20,164 nucleotides of DNA, taken from NCBI GenBank assembly GCA_902489595.1, contig CABUAS010000029.1, positions 1 through 20,164 on the forward strand, given 5' to 3'. Both the position numbers and the translations under genes were made by a program. Of this stretch, positions 6,031 to 12,420 are shown piece after piece. The notes below the pieces were generated by a model that worked only from the letters and a program-made list of their open reading frames with translations, was not told the origin of the DNA and did not search any database. The first letter of the stretch is position 1; every line of letters starts with the position of its first letter. This DNA is from an uncultured Oscillospiraceae bacterium. GTDB taxonomy: Bacteria; Bacillota; Clostridia; Oscillospirales; Acutalibacteraceae.

Positions 6031-7851
6031 TCACTGTTTATGAAAAAAATTATATATATTTTCGGCGTCTTTTTTACCGATTCCTTTACATTCGGCAAGC
6101 TCGTCAGCAGTACATTCTCTGATTTTGGAAATTGTTTTAAAGTGCTTTAAAAGTGCCTTTGCCTTATTTTCACCGATGCCCTCAATACTTAAAAGGCTTG
6201 ATGAAAAAGAGCTTTTCTTATGCTTTTTGTGATGATACGAAACGGCAAAGCGGTGCACCTCCTCCTGAATTCTTGAAACAAGCGTAAATGCACTGCGGTG
6301 TGAATTAATCTCAATCTCACCGCCGTTATAAGCAATGGCACGGGTACGGTGCTTATTATCCTTAACCATACCGAAAACCGCCGTATCAATATTCATTGCC
6401 TTGATAACAGGCAAAACGGCATTCACCTGCATTTCACCGCCGTCAAGCAGAATCAGATCGGGCTTGATTTTAAAGGTACTGCCCTCTTCATCATTATAAT
6501 AATGATTAAAACGCCTTGTAAGCACCTCGTTCATTGAGCCGACATCATTCTGACCGTCAAAGCCTTTGATGGCAAATTTTTTATAGGCTGACTTCATCGG
6601 TCTGCCGTTATGAAAAACGACCATTCCTGCCACATTGTCAGCACCGAAGGTATGCGAAATATCGTAACTTTCAATATATTCGGGAGGTTTTGAAAGGCCG
6701 AGAAGATGAGCAAGCTCATCAAGAGCGGCAACCTCTTTACCGAGTCTGCCCTGATTCTGAGCAAGATGCTCATTTGCATTCTGAATACACATATTGACGA
6801 TTGAAAGATGCTCGCCTTTCTGCGGATGGATAAACTGAACCTTTTTCTCTCGCCTGCTTTCAAGAAACTGAGTGAGCAGTTCTTCGTCTTCTATCTCTCC
6901 GTCAGCGGCGATACGGCCCGGAATTCTGTCACGCATTGAATAATAACGCTCTATAAGCTCAAAACGTGCCGACGGCAAATCGTCAACAGCGTCAATCAGC
7001 CAGAATTCACTGTCGGTCAGCCTGCCGTTTTCAAACCTTATAACCTCAAAGCACGCTTTTTTGTTTGAATTAACAAGTGCAAAAACGTCTTCTTCGGGCA
7101 CATTTATGGAAACAACCTTTTGCTTTTCATCAAGATTTTTAATAGCTTTAATTCGGTCACGCAGCTTGCCTGCCTCTTCAAACTGTAAATTTTCAGAGCA
7201 TTCATACATTTTTTCGGTAAGCTCACGCACTGCCTGCGCACTGCCGCCTTTAAGAAAAGCAACCGCCTCGTTTACATTATTGACATATTCTTCCTTGCTT
7301 ATACGCCCTGCACAGGGTGCAGAGCAAATACCCATAAACCCATTCAGGCACGGACGTGATTTGCCGTAATCCCTCGGAAAATGCTTATTGCATCTCGGAA
7401 GTTTAAATATTTTTAAGGTTTCTTCAACTGCCTGTTTAACCGAGAAATTTGAAATATACGGACCGATATACATTGCATTATCATCGTCCATACGCTTGCA
7501 CTCTGAAATTCTCGGGAATTCTTCTTTCGTAATTTTGATGTAATTATAGCCCTTATCATCTTTTAAAAGAATGTTGTATTTCGGCATATGCTGCTTAATC
7601 AGCGAGCATTCAAGAACGAGCGCCTCAAACTCTGTATCAACAAGAATGTAATCAAAATCGTCAACATTTTCAACCATTCTGATTACTTTAAGCGAGTGAT
7701 TGCTGTGTGAGCCGAAATAAGATGAAACTCTGTTTTTCAGTTTTTTTGCCTTGCCTATATAGATAATTTTTTTATCCTTATTTTTCATAATATAAACGCC
7801 CGGCTGCAGCGGCAGCGCCATGGCTTTTCTGCGAAGTTCCTTTTCGGTCAA
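6031..7851 (-). CDS. uvrC: UvrABC system protein C (excinuclease subunit)
   Basis: UvrC makes the two incisions on either side of a UvrAB-marked lesion in nucleotide excision repair. The GIY-YIG nuclease domain comes first (GVY at 18-20, YIG at 31-33), then a cysteine set C154, C168, C176, C180 matching the iron-sulphur ligands of E. coli UvrC, and a UVR domain (EEAGKLRDRIKAI). The RNase H-like nuclease follows (SYDISHTFGADNVAGMVVF), and tandem helix-hairpin-helix motifs close the protein. The frame is open to 7911, but that part runs through the upstream terminator. TTG at 7851 has AAGGAGG nine bases upstream and gives 606 residues, starting MTEKELRRKAMALPLQPGVY, the normal length. It has no clear promoter of its own, so read-through from the HPr gene is likely. 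Confidence 0.96.
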   Translation of the reverse strand: MTEKELRRKAMALPLQPGVYIMKNKDKKIIYIGKAKKLKNRVSSYFGSHSNHSLKVIRMVENVDDFDYILVDTEFEALVLECSLIKQHMPKYNILLKDDKGYNYIKITKEEFPRISECKRMDDDNAMYIGPYISNFSVKQAVEETLKIFKLPRCNKHFPRDYGKSRPCLNGFMGICSAPCAGRISKEEYVNNVNEAVAFLKGGSAQAVRELTEKMYECSENLQFEEAGKLRDRIKAIKNLDEKQKVVSINVPEEDVFALVNSNKKACFEVIRFENGRLTDSEFWLIDAVDDLPSARFELIERYYSMRDRIPGRIAADGEIEDEELLTQFLESRREKKVQFIHPQKGEHLSIVNMCIQNANEHLAQNQGRLGKEVAALDELAHLLGLSKPPEYIESYDISHTFGADNVAGMVVFHNGRPMKSAYKKFAIKGFDGQNDVGSMNEVLTRRFNHYYNDEEGSTFKIKPDLILLDGGEMQVNAVLPVIKAMNIDTAVFGMVKDNKHRTRAIAYNGGEIEINSHRSAFTLVSRIQEEVHRFAVSYHHKKHKKSSFSSSLLSIEGIGENKAKALLKHFKTISKIRECTADELAECKGIGKKDAENIYNFFHKQ

Positions 7852-7896
7852 ACAGCAAAACCTCCTTCTTAAACACAGAATAAACAGGGATAAAAT

Positions 7897-7921
7897 AAAG
7901 GCACAGAACAACTGTGCCTTT
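7897..7921 (-). terminator. Hairpin terminator between the HPr gene and uvrC
   Basis: AAAGGCACAG pairs with CTGTGCCTTT across a 5-base loop, giving a 10-bp stem. On the minus strand it continues into ATTTTAT, a weak U-tract. It would reduce but probably not abolish transcription from the HPr promoter into uvrC, so HPr would be made in excess over UvrC. Confidence 0.65.
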
Positions 7922-7938
7922 CAAAATGTAAAAATAAA

Positions 7939-8202
7939 TTAATCTGTAAAACCGCTTTTAACAAGGGCAACAAGACCGTCAACAGCGTCTTCTTCGTCAG
8001 CACCGTCTGCAATAATGCGTATGTCGGTTCCGCCCATAATACCGAGTGAAAGTACGCCTAAAAGAGACTTAGCATTTACTCTTCTTTCTTCCTTTTCAAC
8101 CCAGATTGAGGACTTGAATTCATTTGCCTTCTGAATAAAAAATGTAGCAGGACGAGCATGAAGACCAACCTGATTTTCAACTTTAACATCTTTAACGAAC
8201 AT
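7939..8202 (-). CDS. HPr family phosphocarrier protein
   Basis: An 87-residue HPr-fold protein. Phosphoenolpyruvate-dependent phosphorylation uses His15 in GLHARPAT (13-20), and the Gram-positive regulatory serine is Ser46 in NAKSLLGVLSLGI, the target of HPr kinase in carbon catabolite control. With both residues present it can be a true PTS HPr; a Crh-type protein would lack His15. No ptsI lies beside it. In many clostridia an HPr-like gene lies near uvrC, hprK, murB, rapZ, yvcK and whiA; only the uvrC neighbour is kept here, so it may be the descendant of that arrangement. It has its own strong promoter and a terminator behind it. Confidence 0.93.
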   Translation of the reverse strand: MFVKDVKVENQVGLHARPATFFIQKANEFKSSIWVEKEERRVNAKSLLGVLSLGIMGGTDIRIIADGADEEDAVDGLVALVKSGFTD

Positions 8203-8256
8203 AATAAAAACCTCTCATCAAATTAAATACAACTGTATATTCTTTGTCACTACTAT

Positions 8257-8284
8257 ATTATATCATTAAAAAAAATTAGGTCAA
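8257..8284 (-). promoter_or_regulatory. Promoter of the HPr gene
   Basis: On the minus strand there is a -35 box TTGACC (8279-8284), a 16-base spacer and an exact -10 TATAAT (8257-8262). The leader is about 50 bases, and a GAGG site lies eight bases before the ATG. No obvious cre-like operator was seen in the leader. Confidence 0.8.
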
Positions 8285-8370
8285 TAAATTGAGTAAAAGT
8301 TCGTATGCTTTATGAATTTAATACAAAATATTGTGCCGATGTTTGTGCAAAATACACATAAATTTTGTTG

Positions 8371-9096
8371 TCACTTAATTTGTGACAAATATTTTCTGTC
8401 CTCTTTTGTCAGTTCTGCATTTTCCAGCATATCTGGTCTGCGCTCGGCGGTGCGTTTCAGTGACTGCTCTCTGCGCCATCTGTCAACATTGGCGTGGTGA
8501 CCTGTCAAAAGTACATCAGGCACTTTTCTGCCGTGCCATTCATACGGTCGTGTGTACTGCGGATATTCAAGCAGTGAATTAAAATGGCTTTCCTCTTCAA
8601 AGCATTCATCGTTGGAAAGCACGCCCGGCAGCATTCTTGAAATTGAATCGGCTAGAATAAGTGCAGGCAGTTCACCGCCTGTGAGAACATAGTCGCCTAC
8701 AGAAATTTCCTCAGGCTGAAGCTCTTCGATTACACGCTCGTCGATACCCTCATAATGACCGCAGAGAAGTGCAATATTATCAAGCCTGGAAAGTTCAATA
8801 ACACGTTTCTGAGTTAAGGTTTTGCCCTGCGGCGTAAGATAAATCAGGTGAGGTACAGTGCCGTCTTTCTCGCAGATTGCCTGAAAACAGTCGTACACGG
8901 GGTCAACCTGCATAATCATACCCATTCCGCCGCCGTAAGGCGTATCGTCAACACGGCGGTGCTTATCCTTCGTATAATCTCTTATGTCAACACATTCAAT
9001 CTGCACCTTGCCCGCACTGCGTGCCCTGCCGATAATGCTTTCGCTGAGATACGCATTGCACATTTCGGGAAAAAGTGTAAGAATACTGATTTTCAT
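8371..9096 (-). CDS. trmD: tRNA (guanine37-N1)-methyltransferase TrmD
   Basis: TrmD methylates N1 of G37 next to the anticodon in tRNAs reading CNN and some other codons, which prevents +1 frameshifting. It is a SPOUT enzyme with a trefoil knot. At 241 residues it has normal length. Signature parts are ISILTLFPEM at the start, DDTPYGGGMGM (50-60), the SAM-binding knot loop CGHYEGIDER (112-121) and SVGDYVLTGGELPALIL (132-148), then the C-terminal tRNA-binding domain with TRPYEWHGRKVPDVLLTGHH. A GAGG site lies eight bases before its ATG. It ends the ylxM-ffh operon; rplS, its usual partner, does not follow. Confidence 0.97.
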   Translation of the reverse strand: MKISILTLFPEMCNAYLSESIIGRARSAGKVQIECVDIRDYTKDKHRRVDDTPYGGGMGMIMQVDPVYDCFQAICEKDGTVPHLIYLTPQGKTLTQKRVIELSRLDNIALLCGHYEGIDERVIEELQPEEISVGDYVLTGGELPALILADSISRMLPGVLSNDECFEEESHFNSLLEYPQYTRPYEWHGRKVPDVLLTGHHANVDRWRREQSLKRTAERRPDMLENAELTKEDRKYLSQIK

Positions 9097-9142
9097 ATAA
9101 TTAACCTCGTTAAATCAATTTTGCCATTATACAAGAACAGCA

Positions 9143-9167
9143 GGCGGATAATATCCGTCCCTACGAT
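9143..9167. repeat. Palindrome with CCCTAC tail in the trmD-rimM spacer
   Basis: GGCGGATA and TATCCGTCC form an inverted repeat around one A with a single mismatch, sharing the GGCGGATAATATCCG core with the copy at 65-83. It is followed by CCCTACGAT, a near match to the CCCCTACAAT tail of other copies. On its left, at 9126-9131, there is a minus-strand TATAAT without a good -35, so the repeat may contribute to a weak promoter of trmD. Confidence 0.7.
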
Positions 9168-9249
9168 ATTGTAGGGGTAATCACGAATTGCCCGTTTGCG
9201 TTGTAATTATTATTATACACGGGAGGGCACAGAGACCCTCCCCTACAAT
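9168..9249. repeat. 82-bp segment with 10-bp terminal inverted repeats
   Basis: ATTGTAGGGG (9168-9177) and its exact complement CCCCTACAAT (9240-9249) bound the segment. Inside the right end is GGGAGGG against CCCTCCC (9221-9242) with the AGGGCA core. The right end touches the last base of the rimM stop codon. The layout is like a very small non-autonomous mobile repeat or two palindrome units placed head to head. It contains no ORF. Confidence 0.65.
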
Positions 9250-9752
9250 CATATAAACAAGCCTTGCATATACTTAATTTTTATGATTTCGCTGTCGGTA
9301 TCAATTTCTTTGACAATATCGGGAATGACGGGGACATATTTTTTTGTGCCGTTATCTACAAGTTCAAGAATATCGGATGCGCCGTGGTTTAGAACATCTG
9401 TTACTGTTCCGTATTCCTGTTCGGTATCAATATCCACAACACGGCAGCCGATTAAATCGGCGATATAATTTGCATCATCGTCGATAACAGCGTCATCACG
9501 GTTGCCGTAAATGATTTTATTTTTATATTCTTCTGCCTGCTCGATTGAAGTTATTTCGGCAAATTTAATGATTGCCATATTCTTTTGAGGGCGGACAGAC
9601 AGGAGCGTTAATGGCTTACTGCCCTTATCATCAAGATAAACCGTTTCAAACTGCTTTACATAATCTATGTCGTCACACCACAAATCTAGCTTAAGTTCGC
9701 CTTTAATGCCGTGGGTATTGACTAATTTGCCTATTTCAAGATATTGTTTCAT
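9249..9752 (-). CDS. rimM: Ribosome maturation factor RimM
   Basis: RimM helps assemble the 30S head, binding ribosomal protein S19. The N-terminal RimM domain has the typical LEIGKLVNTHGIKGELKL, and the C-terminal half is a PRC-barrel with the YIADLIGCRVVD and GASDILEL blocks. The frame begins five codons earlier at a TTG, but the ATG at 9752 has a GGTGA site and gives the family N terminus MKQYLEIGK, making 167 residues. It lies between khpA and trmD as in other Firmicutes, but both flanking spacers are over 90 bases and full of palindromic repeats. Confidence 0.95.
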   Translation of the reverse strand: MKQYLEIGKLVNTHGIKGELKLDLWCDDIDYVKQFETVYLDDKGSKPLTLLSVRPQKNMAIIKFAEITSIEQAEEYKNKIIYGNRDDAVIDDDANYIADLIGCRVVDIDTEQEYGTVTDVLNHGASDILELVDNGTKKYVPVIPDIVKEIDTDSEIIKIKYMQGLFI

Positions 9753-9783
9753 ATAATCACCAAACAACTGCTTTTACTATAAC

Positions 9784-9812
9784 GGGTCGATGAGGGCATC
9801 GACCCCTACAAT
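9784..9812. repeat. Palindrome with AGGG loop and CCCCTACAAT tail, rimM-khpA spacer
   Basis: GGGTCGATG pairs perfectly with CATCGACCC across AGGG, and CCCCTACAAT follows (9803-9812). The loop and tail match other copies in the window, while the stem sequence is different and fully compensated. No T-run follows on either strand. Confidence 0.75.
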
Positions 9813-9840
9813 TAGCAAAAATTCAATTAAAGTAAATTAA

Positions 9841-9861
9841 GGGAGGGCATAAAACCCTCCC
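9841..9861. repeat. GGGAGGG palindrome just downstream of khpA
   Basis: GGGAGGG and CCCTCCC form a 7-bp stem with a CATAAAA loop, nine bases beyond the khpA stop. The copy at 9221-9242 has the same stem and the same AGGGCA start. On the minus strand the T-rich stretch precedes rather than follows the stem, so it is not an intrinsic terminator for khpA. Confidence 0.7.
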
Positions 9862-9870
9862 CAAAAAATT

Positions 9871-10104
9871 TTAATCAATTTCAACTAAAATTTTTTCGTC
9901 GTTTCTTGTTGCTGCTGCACGCATTACAACACGGATTGCCTTGGCAATTCTGCCCTGCTTTCCGATAACTCTGCCCATATCATCTTCCGAAACGTGAAGA
10001 TGATAAACGGTTACGCCTTCTTCGTTGATTTCGTCAACATCAACAGAAACCTTATCAGGATTATCTACCAATCCTTTAGTAATGGACATTAACAAATCTT
10101 TCAA
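9871..10104 (-). CDS. khpA: KH-domain RNA-binding protein KhpA
   Basis: A 77-residue single-KH protein of the YlqC/KhpA family, which binds RNA widely and, with KhpB/EloR, affects cell elongation and division in Gram-positive bacteria. The KH loop GxxG is GKQG within DMGRVIGKQGRIAKAIR, which is nearly identical across the family. The longest frame begins with GTG at 10113, but that codon overlaps the GGGAGG site. TTG at 10104 is eight bases from GGAGG and gives the conserved N terminus (MKDLLMSITKGLVDNP). It follows rpsP, separated by a 10-bp hairpin. Confidence 0.94.
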   Translation of the reverse strand: MKDLLMSITKGLVDNPDKVSVDVDEINEEGVTVYHLHVSEDDMGRVIGKQGRIAKAIRVVMRAAATRNDEKILVEID

Positions 10105-10118
10105 AGAATACACCTCCC

Positions 10119-10145
10119 AATCTTTAATGAAAGAAATTAAAGATT
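10119..10145. promoter_or_regulatory. AU-rich hairpin in the rpsP-khpA junction
   Basis: AATCTTTAAT pairs perfectly with ATTAAAGATT across a 7-base loop, filling the gap between the last bases of the rpsP stop codon and the khpA ribosome binding site (GGGAGG, 10113-10118). The stem has no U-tract behind it. It may be a processing or stability element or may modulate khpA translation; the sequence alone does not tell which. Confidence 0.5.
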
Positions 10146-10386
10146 AAAGAATGCCTTCTTTTTTAAGAATGTCTTTAACAGTGTCAGTAGGCTGTGCACC
10201 GTTGGCAATCCATTTCTTTGCTTTTTCAGCATCAATTTTAACCTCAGCCGGTTCAACCATTGTGTTGTATGTTCCGATTTCTTCGATGAATCTGCCGTCA
10301 CGAGGGAATCTTGAATCTGCAACTACTACACGATAGAAAGGAGCCTTCTTTGCACCCATTCTGCGAAGTCTGATTTTTACTGCCAT
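10144..10386 (-). CDS. rpsP: 30S ribosomal protein S16
   Basis: S16 is a primary-tier protein of the 30S body. The 80-residue protein starts MAVKIRLRRMGAKKAPFYR, the classic S16 N terminus, and continues with VVADSRFPRDGRFIEEIGTYNT and the WIANGAQPTDTV segment. The frame is open five codons earlier, but ATG at 10386 is preceded by GGAGG (10395-10399) and matches the family start. It follows ffh by about 70 bases and precedes khpA, as in other Firmicutes. Confidence 0.97.
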   Translation of the reverse strand: MAVKIRLRRMGAKKAPFYRVVVADSRFPRDGRFIEEIGTYNTMVEPAEVKIDAEKAKKWIANGAQPTDTVKDILKKEGIL

Positions 10387-10457
10387 TTTAGTTACCTCCA
10401 TAAAAATATATTAAATAATAAATATTACTAAACCAATTAATATTGGGTTAATACGAA

Positions 10458-11864
10458 TTACAATCCGAACGGATTACTGTTCTTTTTGCCGCTGCCTGTC
10501 ATACCCATCATTTTCTGTGCCATTTCAGGGTTTGCCTGCATCATACGGCGCATTTTTTTACTTACTCTCGGTCCTTTATTACCACCGAACTGACTTATCA
10601 TTTTTTTCATCTGCTTAAACTGAGCAAGAAGCTTATTAACATCTTCAACTTTCATACCGCAGCCCGCAGCAATACGCCTTTTACGTGACGGATTTATGAT
10701 ATCGGGATTTTTTCTCTCCTCGGCAGTCATTGAATAAATGATTGATTTAAAGCGTGTGAACGCACCCTCGTCAATATCTTCATCCTTGATTTTACTGCCG
10801 ATACCCGGAATCATTCTGATTGTATCTTTAATACTTCCCATTCGCTCAATCTGGTCAAACTGATCAAGCAAATCATTTAAATCAAACTTGTTTTTAGCAA
10901 GCTTCTTTTCAAGCTCAGCCGCCTTTTTTTCATCAAGGCTCTGCTCTGCCCTTTCAATAAACGAAAGCACATCGCCCATACCGAGAATACGTGACGCCAT
11001 TCTGCTGGGGTGGAATGTTTCCAAATCACCGAGCTTTTCGCCTGTGCCGACAAATTTAATCGGCTTGCCTGTTACTGCTCTGACCGAAAGTGCGGCACCG
11101 CCTCGTGTATCACCGTCAAGCTTTGTTAAGATAACACCGTCAATACCGAGTGTCTCGTTAAAGCTTTTTGCAACGTTTACTGCATCCTGACCTGTCATTG
11201 CATCAATAACAAGCAAAATTTCGTTTGGGTGAACGGTGCTTCTGATATTCTGAAGTTCAGCCATTAACTGCTCATCAATATGCAAACGGCCTGCTGTATC
11301 AAGAAACACATAATCGTGGCCGTGGTCTTTAGCAAATTTAACTGCCTCCTGCGCAATAGTAACAGGATTTTCAGTGCCCATTTCAAAAACAGGAACACCA
11401 ATCTGACCGCCGACAACCTGAAGCTGTTTAATAGCGGCAGGTCTGTAAATATCACAGGCAACGAGGAGCGGTCTGTGACCCTCTTTTTTAAGCTTTAATG
11501 CAAGCTTTGCACTGTGCGTTGTTTTACCTGAGCCCTGAAGACCGCACATCATAATGATGGTAGGCGGATGGTTTGCTGTGGCAAGCCTGCTTTCGTTGCC
11601 GCCCATAAGAGCAGTTAATTCTTCATTAACGATTTTAATAACCATCTGACCGGGTGTTAAGGATTCCATAACATCCTCGCCGACGGCACGTTCCGTAACT
11701 GTTTTAGTAAAATCCTTGGCAACCTTATAGTTTACGTCTGCCTCAAGCAAAGCAAGGCGGACTTCACGCATTGCCTCTTTAACATCGGCCTCGGTAAGTT
11801 TACCTTTGGCACGAAGTTTTTTAAAGGAATTTTCAAGCCTTTCGGAAAGACCCTCAAATGCCAA
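10458..11864 (-). CDS. ffh: Signal recognition particle protein Ffh
   Basis: Ffh is the SRP54 GTPase. It binds 4.5S/6S RNA and signal sequences at the ribosome and docks with FtsY to deliver membrane proteins. The N domain comes first, then the G domain with P-loop GLQGSGKTT, DTAGR, TKLDGDTRGG and the nearby GTGEKLGDLETF. The Met-rich M domain at the end has RRIAAGCGMKVEDVNKLLAQF and MGMTGSGKK. The open frame starts at a TTG (11870) only four bases from GGAG. A second TTG two codons on (11864, ten bases away) gives MAFEGLSERL, the conserved family start (468 residues), and is preferred. It is preceded by ylxM with a gap of under 20 bases. Confidence 0.96.
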   Translation of the reverse strand: MAFEGLSERLENSFKKLRAKGKLTEADVKEAMREVRLALLEADVNYKVAKDFTKTVTERAVGEDVMESLTPGQMVIKIVNEELTALMGGNESRLATANHPPTIIMMCGLQGSGKTTHSAKLALKLKKEGHRPLLVACDIYRPAAIKQLQVVGGQIGVPVFEMGTENPVTIAQEAVKFAKDHGHDYVFLDTAGRLHIDEQLMAELQNIRSTVHPNEILLVIDAMTGQDAVNVAKSFNETLGIDGVILTKLDGDTRGGAALSVRAVTGKPIKFVGTGEKLGDLETFHPSRMASRILGMGDVLSFIERAEQSLDEKKAAELEKKLAKNKFDLNDLLDQFDQIERMGSIKDTIRMIPGIGSKIKDEDIDEGAFTRFKSIIYSMTAEERKNPDIINPSRKRRIAAGCGMKVEDVNKLLAQFKQMKKMISQFGGNKGPRVSKKMRRMMQANPEMAQKMMGMTGSGKKNSNPFGL

Positions 11865-11882
11865 AAGCAATCAACTCCTTAC

Positions 11883-12251
11883 CTAATATGTTTCACTTAA
11901 AAAATCAACAAGTGATTTTATTCTTGAAACATTATCATTTACTTCTCTTGACAGGCTGTGATTAAGATTATATTCATTAATAGCCTCTGCACACTGCCTG
12001 ATTTCATCAAGACCTTTTTTCATTTCAGTAAAGCGCTTTGCAAAGCCGAGTGATTTTTCCATCTCATAAAGCTGGTTTTCGGCACGCTTAACCGCATCTC
12101 TTACACCCTGCCTTGTAATGCCCTCATTTTCGGCAATTTCGGATAAAGACAAATCTTCATCATAATAGTAAATCAGAAAATCGTGCTGCTTTCTTGTAAG
12201 CATTTCGCCGTAGAAATCAAGAAGATATGAAATCTCTAAATTCTTTGCCAC
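11883..12251 (-). CDS. ylxM: YlxM-family helix-turn-helix protein
   Basis: A 122-residue DNA-binding-like protein of the YlxM/p13 family, nearly always upstream of ffh in Firmicutes and thought to act with the SRP. The helix-turn-helix is LSLSEIAENEGITRQGVRDA followed by VKRAENQLYEMEKSLG, similar to sigma-70 region 4, after LTRKQHDFLIYYYDEDL. The longest frame starts at a TTG that lies upstream of the GGAGGG site. GTG at 12251, about six bases after GGAGGG, gives MAKNLEISYLLDFYGEMLT, the family N terminus. It is the first gene of the operon. Confidence 0.93.
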   Translation of the reverse strand: MAKNLEISYLLDFYGEMLTRKQHDFLIYYYDEDLSLSEIAENEGITRQGVRDAVKRAENQLYEMEKSLGFAKRFTEMKKGLDEIRQCAEAINEYNLNHSLSREVNDNVSRIKSLVDFLSETY

Positions 12252-12308
12252 AATTTTCCCTCCTACCAAACACTGGGTGTAAAGTATTTAATCTTTACAG
12301 CAAGAGAT

Positions 12309-12337
12309 ATTATACATAAACAAAGATAATAAGTCAA
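12309..12337 (-). promoter_or_regulatory. Promoter of the ylxM-ffh-rpsP-khpA-rimM-trmD operon
   Basis: On the minus strand there is a -35 box TTGACT (12332-12337), a 17-base spacer and an exact -10 TATAAT (12309-12314). The predicted leader of about 50 bases contains a 7-bp hairpin, TGTAAAG with CTTTACA (12278-12299), upstream of the GGAGGG site. No convincing terminator was seen between the upstream MATE gene and this promoter. Confidence 0.82.
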
Positions 12338-12420
12338 GCAAAAATCCAATAATTTTTATAAGAAAATTTTTTCAAAAACTATTGACACAAAATATAGTAT
12401 AACAAACATTTTTTAGTGCA

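Noticed and set aside
7061..7369. A 102-codon plus-strand open frame inside uvrC
   Set aside because: It lies wholly antisense to conserved UvrC coding sequence, including the cysteine cluster, and has no supporting signals.
7852..7911. A 20-codon hydrophobic N-terminal extension of uvrC, resembling a signal peptide
   Set aside because: It passes through the HPr terminator hairpin and the uvrC ribosome binding site; the TTG at 7851 gives the normal UvrC start.
8368..8388. A 7-bp hairpin (TTGTCAC with GTGACAA) at the trmD stop, as a terminator
   Set aside because: The stem is short and AT-rich, overlaps the coding end, and is followed on the minus strand by ACAAAATTT rather than a U-tract.
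8312..8500. A plus-strand frame starting in the HPr-trmD spacer
   Set aside because: Most of it is antisense to the C terminus of trmD, and it lacks a good ribosome binding site and recognisable sequence.
9841..9869. GGGAGGG hairpin plus neighbouring AAAAAATTTT as an intrinsic terminator for khpA
   Set aside because: On the transcribed strand the T-rich part comes before the stem, not after it.
10431..10450. An imperfect inverted repeat (AACCAAT and ATTGGGTT) between ffh and rpsP, as a regulatory hairpin
   Set aside because: It needs a bulge, has a tiny loop and weak pairing, and no neighbouring signal supports it.
12382..12403. A plus-strand TTGACA followed by TATAGTATAAC in the MATE-ylxM spacer, looking like a promoter
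   Set aside because: The spacings from TTGACA to the possible -10 boxes are about 5-10 bases, not 16-18, and it would only transcribe antisense to the MATE gene.
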